From JANXLS01 sp038227045 (GTDB taxonomy: Bacteria > Planctomycetota > SZUA-567 > H5-PLA8): DNA of 37,534 nt. The position numbers and the translations under genes are program-made. Numbering within the stretch: position 1 is the stretch's first letter; each line of letters starts with the position of its first letter. The stretch is from the NCBI GenBank assembly GCA_038227045.1, contig JBBRQD010000052.1:1-37534 (forward strand), in the 5' to 3' direction. Shown here in pieces: positions 16,307 to 23,782 of this stretch. The notes beneath the pieces were generated by a model. It did not search any database, was not told the origin of the DNA, and was given only the letters and a program-made list of their open reading frames with translations.

Positions 16307-17677
16307 ATGAGACACATACGCACGCTCCGCACCGCCATGACCGCCCTGCGCCGCAACCTGATGCGCGCGGCGTTGACGACGCTTGGCATCGTGATTGGCG
16401 TCGCGGCGGTGATCGCGATGATGGAAATCGGCAAGGGTTCGTCGTCCGCGATTCAACACACCATTGAAAGCATGGGCGCAAACAATCTGCTGATCATGCC
16501 CGGAACGGCGGCCAGCGGCGGCGTGAGCTACGGAGCAGGCAGCATCTTGACGCTGACCGCGGCGGACAGTGACAGCATCGCGCGCGACTGCCCCGCCGTC
16601 AGCGTGACGGCGCCGGTAGTACGGGCGAAAACGCAAGTCGTCTATGGCAACAAGAATTGGGTTCCCATGAACATGTACGGGACCACGCCGCAATTCCTGG
16701 ACGTGCGCGACTGGACCAACCTCGACATGGGAGAACCCTTCACCGAACAGGACGTTCGAAACGCCAGCAAAGTCTGCATTCTGGGACAGACGCTGGTGCG
16801 CGAATTATTCGGCAGCGAGTCGCCGTTGAACAAGGAAGTGCGCGTGCAGAACGTCTCGTTCAAAGTCATTGGCGTGCTCAGCCGCAAGGGCGCCAACATG
16901 ATGGGCTTCGACCAAGACGACATCCTCCTTGCGCCATGGACGACCATAAAATATCGAGTCACCGGGTCGTCGGCCACCACCGCGAATCAAAGCGCGGCCA
17001 GTTCGACCACCCAGACGGTCAACTCGCTCAACCAGGTTTATCCCGGCGCGTCCGGCGGTCTTTATCCCGCGCAATCGGCCATCCAGGCCGCCGATACGCC
17101 GCAACCGATTCGCTTCGCCAACGTGGATCAAGTCCTGGCGGCGGCCAAGTCGGCGCAAGAAATCCCGGAGGCCATGGCGCAGATGACCAGTGTGCTGCGC
17201 GAGCGCCATCGCATCAAGAGCGGCCATCCGGAAGATTTTCAGATTCGCGACATGACCGAAATGTCGAAAGCGTTGTCGTCAACCACCGAATTGATGACCA
17301 AATTGCTGCTCTGCGTCGCCATGATTTCACTGGTCGTCGGCGGCGTGGGCATCATGAATATCATGCTGGTCTCAGTGACGGAGCGCACGCGCGAGATCGG
17401 CCTGCGCATGGCCGTGGGTGCGCGCCCGCGCGACATCTTGAGCCAGTTTTTGATTGAAGCCGTGGTCCTGTCCGTTGCCGGCGGCGCGATCGGAATTGGA
17501 CTGGGGCGGCTCAGTTCTTATCTGGTCGCCACCATTCTCAAATGGCCCACGGAGATTTCGCTGCCTGCAATTTTCGCGGCGGTAATTGTATCTGCCAGCG
17601 TTGGCATTATATTTGGATTCTATCCGGCTTGGAAAGCATCTCGTCTCGACCCCATCGACGCTCTGCGTTACGAATGA
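16307..17677 (+). CDS. macB: MacB-type ABC transporter permease
   Basis: A 456-residue inner-membrane permease of the MacB/FtsX class. Its layout is a cytoplasmic amphipathic start (MRHIRTLRTAMTALRRN), TM1 (about 20-42, TTLGIVIGVAAVIAMMEIG), a large periplasmic region with the MacB-PCD and a Ser/Thr/Gln/Gly-rich loop (about 220-265), then TM2-TM4 near 335-360, 385-410 and 415-440, with VGGVGIMNIMLVSVTERTREIGLRMAVGA being the FtsX hallmark. The C-terminus, YPAWKASRLDPIDALRYE, is the usual FtsX-family ending. ATG 16307 is chosen because the upstream frame runs into the inverted repeat. Family knowledge ties such pumps to export of peptides, lipids, macrolides or siderophores; the substrate here is unknown. 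Confidence 0.9.
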   Translation: MRHIRTLRTAMTALRRNLMRAALTTLGIVIGVAAVIAMMEIGKGSSSAIQHTIESMGANNLLIMPGTAASGGVSYGAGSILTLTAADSDSIARDCPAVSVTAPVVRAKTQVVYGNKNWVPMNMYGTTPQFLDVRDWTNLDMGEPFTEQDVRNASKVCILGQTLVRELFGSESPLNKEVRVQNVSFKVIGVLSRKGANMMGFDQDDILLAPWTTIKYRVTGSSATTANQSAASSTTQTVNSLNQVYPGASGGLYPAQSAIQAADTPQPIRFANVDQVLAAAKSAQEIPEAMAQMTSVLRERHRIKSGHPEDFQIRDMTEMSKALSSTTELMTKLLLCVAMISLVVGGVGIMNIMLVSVTERTREIGLRMAVGARPRDILSQFLIEAVVLSVAGGAIGIGLGRLSSYLVATILKWPTEISLPAIFAAVIVSASVGIIFGFYPAWKASRLDPIDALRYE

Positions 17678-17797
17678 AGTGGAACGGGGTCGCAGATGAA
17701 TTGGGAACTGCGGCCACGCAGTCGAGGGGCTGTCGTGAATGTCTGGACGTTGGATCGGCCGGCTGTTTTTGACACGGTACTGAAAAAAGAGGGACAC

Positions 17798-19402
17798 ATG
17801 ATCGCATTGCATTGGAAACGAATTCACGTGCTGAGTCTTTGGTTGCTGCCGGTATTGGCGGCGGGATGCGCCTCCGTCGGCCCGAACTATAGGCCAATAC
17901 AGACGCAGGTGCCGGAATCCTGGCCGGGCATCTCGACGAGCATCAACAACTCCCTGGGAAAGACGTCCATGCCAGCCACCGCACCAGCCACATCAGGCAC
18001 GGCCACGGTCACCGTCTCGACTACGGCCGTCTCGTCGCCGGCGGCCTCGATGTGTACGTCGGGCATGGCTACGGAAAACCTCACGCAGTGGTGGACCGTT
18101 TTCAACGATCCAATTCTGAACCAGCTCATCACCGACGCGATCGCCTGCAACCTGGATCTCAAGCAGGCCCAATTGCGCGTTTACCAGGCCCGCGAAAATA
18201 GAGGCATTGTTCAAAGCTCGCTATTTCCGCAAATCAACGCCACCGGGGATGCCCAAAAGGCTCGCGCGGCGGGCGCTGCCACCGGCAAGCCCGGATTTAC
18301 GAGAGGCACGATGAACCTGTTCCAGCACGGCCTGGACGCCGCATGGGAACTGGATTTCTTTGGCGGCACGCGCCGCGCCGTCGAATCCGCCGATGCCAGC
18401 ATCGAAGCGAGCATCGAAGACCGCCGCAACGTCATGGTCACGGTTATCGCGGAAGTCGGCGCCAGTTACATCAGCCTGCGCGGATTTCAGAAAGAACTGG
18501 TTATTGCGCACGACAATGTCGTGGCGCAATCGAAGAGCGTCGACTTGACGGACAAGAAATTCAAAGCGGGCATCTCGAACGCATTGGATGTCGCGAACGC
18601 AAGAGCGCTGGTGGCGACGACCCGCGCGCAAATCCCAGTGCTCGAAACAGCAGCGCAACAGATGACCTACACGATCGCCGTGCTGCTGGGCCGCGAACCG
18701 GCCGCGCTGGACGAGATGCTGGGCAAAACCGCGCCCATCCCCGCCGCGCCGCCGACCATTCCGCTGGGCATTCCGTCGGAACTGCTGTGCCGCCGGCCGG
18801 ACGTGCGCCGCGCTCAAGCGCAGGTGCATGCCGCCAACGCACAAATCGGCGTGGCCAAGGCCGACCTATTCCCGAAGTTTTCGCTGACTGGCCAGTTCGG
18901 AATGTCTGGCCCCAAGCCGTCTTCGCTGTTCAATGTTGCGCGCCGCTTCTACAACGTCGGGCCATCGATTGACTGGCCGATCTTCGCGGGCGGGCGCATC
19001 GGGTGCAACATCGAGCTCCAAAAAACGCTCACACAGGAAGCCGAGATCGCCTTCAAGCAGACTGTGTTAACCGCGCTCCAGGACGTCGACAACGCGGTCT
19101 TCGCCTACGCCAAGGAAAAGGAACATTTCGAAGCGCTATCGGATGCGGTGAAGGCATTTCAACAAGTCGTCAACCTCTCACTCAAACTGTATACGGACGG
19201 CAGCACGGATTTCCTGAACGTGATCACCGCACAGCGCTCGCTGTATCAAGCGCAAGACGATCTGGCCCAGAGCGAGCGCAATCTCTCGACGGATGTCGTC
19301 GCCGTCTACAAAGCCCTCGGCGGCGGCTGGGACGAACCGGAAATTATCGAATGCACCCCCCGTTGCAAGGACCCCATCGGAATCCCGGTCAGCCAACACT
19401 GA
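17798..19402 (+). CDS. TolC/NodT-type outer-membrane efflux lipoprotein
   Basis: A 534-residue outer-membrane channel closing the tripartite pump. The N-terminus is a lipoprotein signal with lipobox LAAGC (about 15-19), followed by the NodT hallmark SVGPNYRP. Two OEP repeats follow (about 105-295 and 310-500), with DAAWELDFFGGTRRAVESADA and PSIDWPIFAGGRIGCNIEL marking the beta-barrel passages and GISNALDVANARALVATTRAQ and TDGSTDFLNVITAQRSLYQAQ the helical hairpins. An unusual Thr/Ser/Ala-rich insertion (about 48-83, including ATVTVSTTAVSSPAAS) precedes the conserved QWWTVFNDP. Start ATG 17798 has AGAGGG just upstream; an open frame from 17696 lacks such support. It is the last gene of the efflux operon. 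Confidence 0.9.
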   Translation: MIALHWKRIHVLSLWLLPVLAAGCASVGPNYRPIQTQVPESWPGISTSINNSLGKTSMPATAPATSGTATVTVSTTAVSSPAASMCTSGMATENLTQWWTVFNDPILNQLITDAIACNLDLKQAQLRVYQARENRGIVQSSLFPQINATGDAQKARAAGAATGKPGFTRGTMNLFQHGLDAAWELDFFGGTRRAVESADASIEASIEDRRNVMVTVIAEVGASYISLRGFQKELVIAHDNVVAQSKSVDLTDKKFKAGISNALDVANARALVATTRAQIPVLETAAQQMTYTIAVLLGREPAALDEMLGKTAPIPAAPPTIPLGIPSELLCRRPDVRRAQAQVHAANAQIGVAKADLFPKFSLTGQFGMSGPKPSSLFNVARRFYNVGPSIDWPIFAGGRIGCNIELQKTLTQEAEIAFKQTVLTALQDVDNAVFAYAKEKEHFEALSDAVKAFQQVVNLSLKLYTDGSTDFLNVITAQRSLYQAQDDLAQSERNLSTDVVAVYKALGGGWDEPEIIECTPRCKDPIGIPVSQH

Positions 19403-19438
19403 AACCCGCTCGGCACATCGTGGCCCGGCGCGTTGCGC

Positions 19439-19466
19439 TTGCGCCGCAGAGTGGGCCGGATATACT
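19439..19466 (+). promoter_or_regulatory. Putative native promoter of the tRNA-Leu gene
   Basis: TTGCGC (19439-19444), a 16-bp gap and TATACT (19461-19466) form a sigma-70-like promoter about 43 bp before the left tRNA fragment. It lies outside the element's left boundary. It would now transcribe only a tRNA 5' half and the element's left end. Confidence 0.45.
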
Positions 19467-19508
19467 GAAATCACGACATTTGGATATTCGTTCCCGCGAA
19501 TATTGTAT

Positions 19509-19549
19509 GCCGGAGTGGCGGAATGGCAGACGCAGTGGATTCAAAATCC
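19509..19549 (+). repeat. Left attachment site: stranded 5' half of tRNA-Leu(CAA)
   Basis: These 41 bases are identical to positions 1-41 of the intact tRNA at 25339. The match stops after the anticodon stem begins to close (…AAAATCC), and the next bases cannot complete a tRNA. The upstream chromosomal promoter suggests this is the original 5' half left behind by integration. Confidence 0.85.
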
Positions 19550-19578
19550 GGCGCGCCCCTATGAAAATAAATCCGCTG

Positions 19579-19620
19579 CACAACACAAACACAACGTTTC
19601 TGCACAACACGGTAGTACAA
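19579..19620 (+). promoter_or_regulatory. Candidate integrase arm sites, left end
   Basis: CACAAC occurs at 19579-19584, 19590-19595 and 19603-19608, followed by GTAGTACAA at 19612-19620, all 30-71 bp inside the left core repeat. The same two words recur near the right end in the same orientation. Arm-type binding sites for the tyrosine integrase are the natural reading, inferred from position and repetition only. Confidence 0.4.
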
Positions 19621-19708
19621 ATTGACCTACCCAATGTAATTTGGCCGTGGCAAATCTCTACCCTGTCATGGAAAACCGGTATAGGCTAAATAGTCAGGGC
19701 GGGGGTGC

Positions 19709-19918
19709 TCATTGACCGATTCGGCGGGAAGCCAAATAATGCAAGCGCAGTAGATATTCGGACACCGTACAGCAGCAGTCTTTCGCCGTTTGTTGAATAC
19801 TCGCCTTGTCATCCGCGCTTAGCCGTATGTCGATTCGCTCAGTTTTTGAAACGGCGCTTTCGATTTTCGCGCGTTTCATTTTGCCAATTGTTGAAAGCGC
19901 GTTTTGCGTTGTTCCCAT
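19709..19918 (-). CDS. Small ribbon-helix-helix DNA-binding protein
   Basis: A 69-residue protein whose C-terminal two-thirds (KTERIDIRLSADDKASIQQ onward, through TVSEYLLRLHYLA) has the CopG/Arc-type pattern of one beta strand and two helices. Such proteins act as plasmid mobilisation accessory factors, antitoxins or transcriptional repressors. There is no toxin gene beside it. ATG 19918 is preceded by GAGGAAAT at good spacing. It starts 31 bp after the stop of the serine resolvase on the same strand, so the two probably form one transcript, and it may repress the element's own promoters. CCC (three cysteines) near residue 48 is unusual. Confidence 0.7.
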   Translation of the reverse strand: MGTTQNALSTIGKMKRAKIESAVSKTERIDIRLSADDKASIQQTAKDCCCTVSEYLLRLHYLASRRIGQ

Positions 19919-19949
19919 TTCTGTATTTCCTCTGATTTCTTACGCGGCG

Positions 19950-20636
19950 TTATGCTGCACTCTCGCGGTGGATGATTGCGTTCAACGTATCCAAACGCCA
20001 TTTTGTATTCCCGGCACGGTTGCGCACGTTTCGCTTTTCGAGTTCCGCGCGAATTTTCCGCAAGCTCTTTCCGGCAGAATGCAATTTCAGGATGACTTGA
20101 ATTGCTGGCGCTTCCAATTCGTTGCGTTCAAGTTTCACGCCGTCCGTTGAAACTTTGAAGCCAAGCGGAATCGTCCCGACGCGTTCCCCTTTGCTTTTCT
20201 TGTGCTGAAGTGCGCAAGACGTGCGTTCGCTGATTTGGTCGCGCTCGAATTCGGCCATTACGGCCATAAGGCGGAAAATCATTTTCCCGGCGGCGCTTGT
20301 TGTGTCGATTCGTTCGGACAACGAAACTAAATCCGCTCCGCTCTTGTCGAGTCGTTCCGAAATTGCAATCGCGTCTTTTGTACTCCGGGCCAAACGCGAG
20401 AGACTGTAAACGACAAGCGCTGCCTTTTCTTTGCAAGCGTGATTCAATGCGGCTTGCAATCCGGGCCGATTGTCGGCACGTCCCCCGGATAATCCCGCGT
20501 CCACTTCCACGGCGACAAGTTCAAAGCCGTTCAATTCGGCCCACGCCGAAATCTTTCCTTTTTGCGCGTCCAAGCTCACGCCGTCAACCGCTTGGCCTTC
20601 CGTGCTCACTCTGCAATACGCTATCGCCTTTTTCAT
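19950..20636 (-). CDS. Serine recombinase (resolvase/invertase type)
   Basis: A 228-residue site-specific recombinase. The catalytic domain begins AIAYCRVSTEGQ with nucleophile Ser11 and Arg9, continues with VDAGLSGGRADNRPGLQAAL, and has SLSRLARSTKDA with the conserved arginines and then the EFERDQISERT helix E region. The C-terminal about 60 residues form a helix-turn-helix (SAGKSLRKIRAELEKRNVRN). The size matches small resolvases rather than large integrases, so it probably resolves or inverts DNA rather than integrating the element. ATG 20636 is preferred to the longer open frame, since AAAGGGGGA precedes it and the catalytic strand begins at once. A promoter-like sequence lies just upstream. 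Confidence 0.88.
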   Translation of the reverse strand: MKKAIAYCRVSTEGQAVDGVSLDAQKGKISAWAELNGFELVAVEVDAGLSGGRADNRPGLQAALNHACKEKAALVVYSLSRLARSTKDAIAISERLDKSGADLVSLSERIDTTSAAGKMIFRLMAVMAEFERDQISERTSCALQHKKSKGERVGTIPLGFKVSTDGVKLERNELEAPAIQVILKLHSAGKSLRKIRAELEKRNVRNRAGNTKWRLDTLNAIIHRESAA

Positions 20637-20661
20637 TCTGTCCCCCTTTGGTTTCTCAATT

Positions 20662-20700
20662 TGTACGTACACATTGTATTCCGTACTACTCAAATTGCAA
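20662..20700 (-). promoter_or_regulatory. Putative resolvase promoter with embedded GTAGTAC and a palindrome
   Basis: Read leftward, TTGCAA (20700-20695), a 16-bp gap and TACAAT (20678-20673) form a -35/-10 pair. The spacer contains GTAGTAC (20689-20683). The perfect palindrome TGTACGTACA (20662-20671) sits immediately downstream of the -10. Both are good operator positions for an element-encoded repressor. Confidence 0.5.
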
Positions 20701-21052
20701 ACAAAATCCGTCACGGAACGGAGCGGTTGCGGGACAAGTCGGGTTTTTGTCCCCCGGAATTGAGAATTTGGCGGTTTTTAGCAAAAGCCGGAAAAAGCGT
20801 TTGCGGGGCATAGGACGGTTTCAAGGCTTCAATGGCCACTTCGGCCAGATTGATTGAATTTCGACGCTGTGGCGCGCTACTGCGGGCTTTTTGGCACTAA
20901 ATTGCGGCGCTTTCAGATCGGAACGCGCGCGAATTTTGTTTCCTGTGCTTGTCACGCCACTATTCAGTGGATAATCGACGAAGTACAGATTTTTTGAGAA
21001 GGGCAAAAGAAAACTCCCGCACTCTCCCTAATTTGATTTTACGGGGAACAAA
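20701..21052. other. Non-coding gap between resolvase and zinc-ribbon genes
   Basis: About 350 bp with no supported gene. An inverted repeat GGGACAA/TTGTCCC lies at 20731-20737 and 20747-20753. The rightward promoter of the next gene is probably in 20940-21040, but no clear boxes were found. Confidence 0.4.
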
Positions 21053-22408
21053 ATGCCAAATTCGGAATCAATTTCGATTTATTGCAGTTCTTGTAAGAAG
21101 AAAATTAAGACCGCCGCAAGCAACGCGGGGAAGAGTGGAAAGTGTCCACGTTGCAAGACAGCATTTACAATTCCCAATGTTAGCGCAATTGAACTGCCGA
21201 TTGTACTACCGCCAAACCCCGGCGTGAATGGTGCGAACATTGACGATGATTTAGTCGCAATTTCTCCGAACAATGCAACGGTTGAACTTGCAAAGATCCT
21301 TTCGTCCAACGATGAAAGTGCCGAACGGCTGAAACAAATTAGAGAGCAAAGAGTAGCGGTTGAAGCGGATGACGCCAAATTCGGAAAAGGGCTGAAGGTT
21401 GCTGGCATGATCGCGCTTGCGGTCATACTTGTTGTTGCGGTGTTTTGGTATTCTCCGATATTCGGTGCAGGGGGAGCACTTGTTGGAGTAACGCTTTGGT
21501 TAATACTTCGATACGACCCTCACAGTTCTTCGGAAATTCAGATTTATTCTCCCGAATCGGGAGATTTGAGTCTTCCCGTCAAAATGCCGTGGAAGACGGA
21601 TAATGAAGATCAAAAGACTATCACCGTCCAGATTCCTTTGCCGAAATTGACTATCGAGGATAGCAAAGTTCATATACCTAAATCGAGTAGTACAGATAAC
21701 GCAAATCAAAGGGCAACGAAGAATTGTCCATTTTGCGGTGAAAAGATTCTTCAAGTTGCGCTTGTTTGCAAACACTGCCAGCGGGATTTGGATAAAACTG
21801 TTTTAGCGCCTGAATTCGCGCAATTAGGTGTCTCACCAAATCAGTCAGTGTCCACGCAAGTTAAAACATTCACATACAAGCAAGGGATACTTGGCGGATA
21901 CAGGAGATTGGGAGTTAGTGGCGCATTAGAGATGAATAAGCATATATCGGAGATGCTCAGCGACGGATGGGAAGTTGTTAGCACGACTGCAAATCCCGGT
22001 TCCTACTTAAGTAAGCCAAGTACGATTATAGTTACGTTCAAATCAAAACGAACACAATCAGCGCAAAATTCGGTGCAAGGTGTGGGAAACATAGTTGCTG
22101 GCTTCGTTGGACTCACGGTTATTGTCATTGTGTGCTGTGGTCTACCCTTTCTTTTTTTTGGCGGCGGAAAGGTCGAAGACAGTGATACAAGTGTTCCCCG
22201 CAGTACTTCAGATTCGCAATCTCAACCGAGTAATGCCCATTCACAACAGTCTTTTCGTTGCGGTAAATGCGGAAAGTCTGTTAGCTTATGGGATGGTCAC
22301 CTTGGATCACGACCGGAGGATAATCGCTGCGCCGCTTGCCTCAAACCCTATAAAGATTTGCAAGAAGAATATGAAAGACAACAGTATTTGAAGGGCTTGA
22401 AAAAGTGA
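21053..22408 (+). CDS. Membrane-anchored multi-zinc-ribbon protein (element cargo)
   Basis: I do not recognise a named family for this 451-residue protein. Three zinc-ribbon-like modules can be seen: Cys11/Cys14/Cys31/Cys34, Cys225/Cys228/Cys239/Cys242, and Cys403/Cys406/Cys426/Cys429. Two hydrophobic helices lie at about 115-155 and one at about 345-372. Between ribbon 2 and the last helix is a compact domain (about 270-325, containing GALEMNKHISEMLSDGWEVVS) like the small DUF4177-type fold. The C-terminus is a charged helix. GGGGAACAAA precedes ATG 21053. It is the only obvious cargo of the element, is AT-richer than host genes, and is oriented opposite to the recombinases. A sensing or defence role at the membrane is possible but unproven. 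Confidence 0.75.
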   Translation: MPNSESISIYCSSCKKKIKTAASNAGKSGKCPRCKTAFTIPNVSAIELPIVLPPNPGVNGANIDDDLVAISPNNATVELAKILSSNDESAERLKQIREQRVAVEADDAKFGKGLKVAGMIALAVILVVAVFWYSPIFGAGGALVGVTLWLILRYDPHSSSEIQIYSPESGDLSLPVKMPWKTDNEDQKTITVQIPLPKLTIEDSKVHIPKSSSTDNANQRATKNCPFCGEKILQVALVCKHCQRDLDKTVLAPEFAQLGVSPNQSVSTQVKTFTYKQGILGGYRRLGVSGALEMNKHISEMLSDGWEVVSTTANPGSYLSKPSTIIVTFKSKRTQSAQNSVQGVGNIVAGFVGLTVIVIVCCGLPFLFFGGGKVEDSDTSVPRSTSDSQSQPSNAHSQQSFRCGKCGKSVSLWDGHLGSRPEDNRCAACLKPYKDLQEEYERQQYLKGLKK

Positions 22409-22879
22409 GCTTGCATCATGATGTACTTTCCTCACACAGTCACAGCGGGGTTCGAGCATAAAGACTATTAAAGCCATTTTGGGTCCAGGGGAAGAAAAAT
22501 GACCGAACCCATCGCTTCCGTAAGTTTCATAAAACCGAGTTGGTTATTCCCTCACCTTCTGTCGTGTTGTCTCGCTGATTGCCGAGTTTCATTTTAGGGT
22601 GCGCACATGAATTGTATCCGCAAAGTGTCGCGAAGTGTCATTCTCGGCAGCTTACCCTACTTTATTTCGCTCGTTTCCGTCGCCGCGTCCGCCTTCATGG
22701 ATTTTAGCGGTGTAGTACAAAGCCGTTGAAGCCGTTCAAGGTCAACCTACCTTCATCGGCTTTGCCGACGGTTGAATTAGGGCCGATAATCCAATTGGGA
22801 AAATCGTATCTATCACGTACTACTTTCAAAGCTGAGTAAGGTCTATCCGCTATCCTATAGAAAACTGTAGGTTTACGTA
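22409..22879. other. AT-rich gap with two doubtful short open frames
   Basis: About 470 bp between convergent genes. Two plus-strand frames exist: 22499-22597 (32 codons, with AGGGGAAG upstream) and 22607-22729 (40 codons, hydrophobic, signal-like). Neither resembles a known peptide. GTAGTACAA at 22712-22720 and GTACTAC at 22817-22823 are copies of the element's recurring heptamer. Confidence 0.35.
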
Positions 22880-23782
22880 TTATACAGCGATTGCGGATGC
22901 TCCAAAATCGAGCGCTTTGTATTTGCGCTTGTCGATTTTGTATGACGTTAAGAACGCCAGCGGAAGCGGCTTCAAGAATTTCAGTTTTCCAACCGACTTC
23001 CCGCGTTGGAGCAAGTCGAAGATTTGCCGATACGCCATGCGATCCAATGTCCTTTTAACGCTGGTTGACTGCCATTTCGTCGGAATGCGTTTCTTCGTTT
23101 TCGCCTTCAATTCTTTCGCCCCGCGAATACCGTTTTTATTGAACACGTCCGCAATTTCACTTCGATTCAAGCCGAGTGATGTAAGTGCGAAAATCGACGC
23201 GACAATCCGAAAGTTTTCGTCGATTCGATTTGCCGACTTTACACCCAGCGGCCAAGGTCCATAGCGTTCATGTCGTCCCGGCTTTGTCGGGGGGACAATT
23301 CGCTTCCATTCCCGTTCCGCGTCCCGCGCTTCTTTTAAAAATCGCTTTTTGGAGTACGTCTTGCCAGTGGCAAGATTGACGATTTTTGCGCCGATTGAAT
23401 CGACTTCGTTCCAAATGTATTCCGCCGCTTGAAAGTTTCGAGCCAAGCGCGAAATGGCGTTGTGCTTCCCGCTTGGAATAATGCCGATACGCTTTTCCTT
23501 TGCAGAGTGGCCTTTCAAAAGCGAAATGACGTGTCGCAGTTTCCGTGGAATGTGTTTACGCGGATTGCTCGCGTCAAATTTCGACGCGCCGACTTTATCC
23601 GAATAGATCGGTATTCCCGGAAATCGTTCGTTCAATTCTTCCCGGCTCGTTTCGGTTTGCTTGCTGGTAGGACTTGAAGAGCGGAGATATATGACCCAGG
23701 CACGGCCCCGCTTGTCAATCCATACGCGGGGCGGTTTGGGGCGGTCATTTGTGTAGGACAGAATTTTTAATCCTTGCGCCAT
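22880..23782 (-). CDS. Divergent serine-recombinase-like protein
   Basis: A 300-residue protein with the outline of a serine recombinase but poor overall similarity. YLRSS (32-36) matches the catalytic Y-x-R-x-S pattern (Arg34, Ser36). IYSDKVGASKFDASNPRK matches the loop before helix B. AISRLARN matches the conserved arginine motif SRLARS, followed by AAEYIWNEVDSIGAKIVNL as in helix D. A recombinase-type helical domain (LGLNRSEIADVFNKNGIRG) and a basic tail follow. All core catalytic positions seem to be kept, so it may be active. The start is uncertain: ATG 23782 is chosen, TTG 23794 is possible; both overlap the integrase 3' end, implying coupled translation. Two conserved acidic stretches normally near helix E are not evident. 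Confidence 0.65.
   Translation of the reverse strand: MAQGLKILSYTNDRPKPPRVWIDKRGRAWVIYLRSSSPTSKQTETSREELNERFPGIPIYSDKVGASKFDASNPRKHIPRKLRHVISLLKGHSAKEKRIGIIPSGKHNAISRLARNFQAAEYIWNEVDSIGAKIVNLATGKTYSKKRFLKEARDAEREWKRIVPPTKPGRHERYGPWPLGVKSANRIDENFRIVASIFALTSLGLNRSEIADVFNKNGIRGAKELKAKTKKRIPTKWQSTSVKRTLDRMAYRQIFDLLQRGKSVGKLKFLKPLPLAFLTSYKIDKRKYKALDFGASAIAV

Noticed and set aside
20821..21006. Minus-strand 61-codon frame between the resolvase and zinc-ribbon genes
   Set aside because: It has no ribosome site, no pattern, and lies where the promoter of the next gene is expected.
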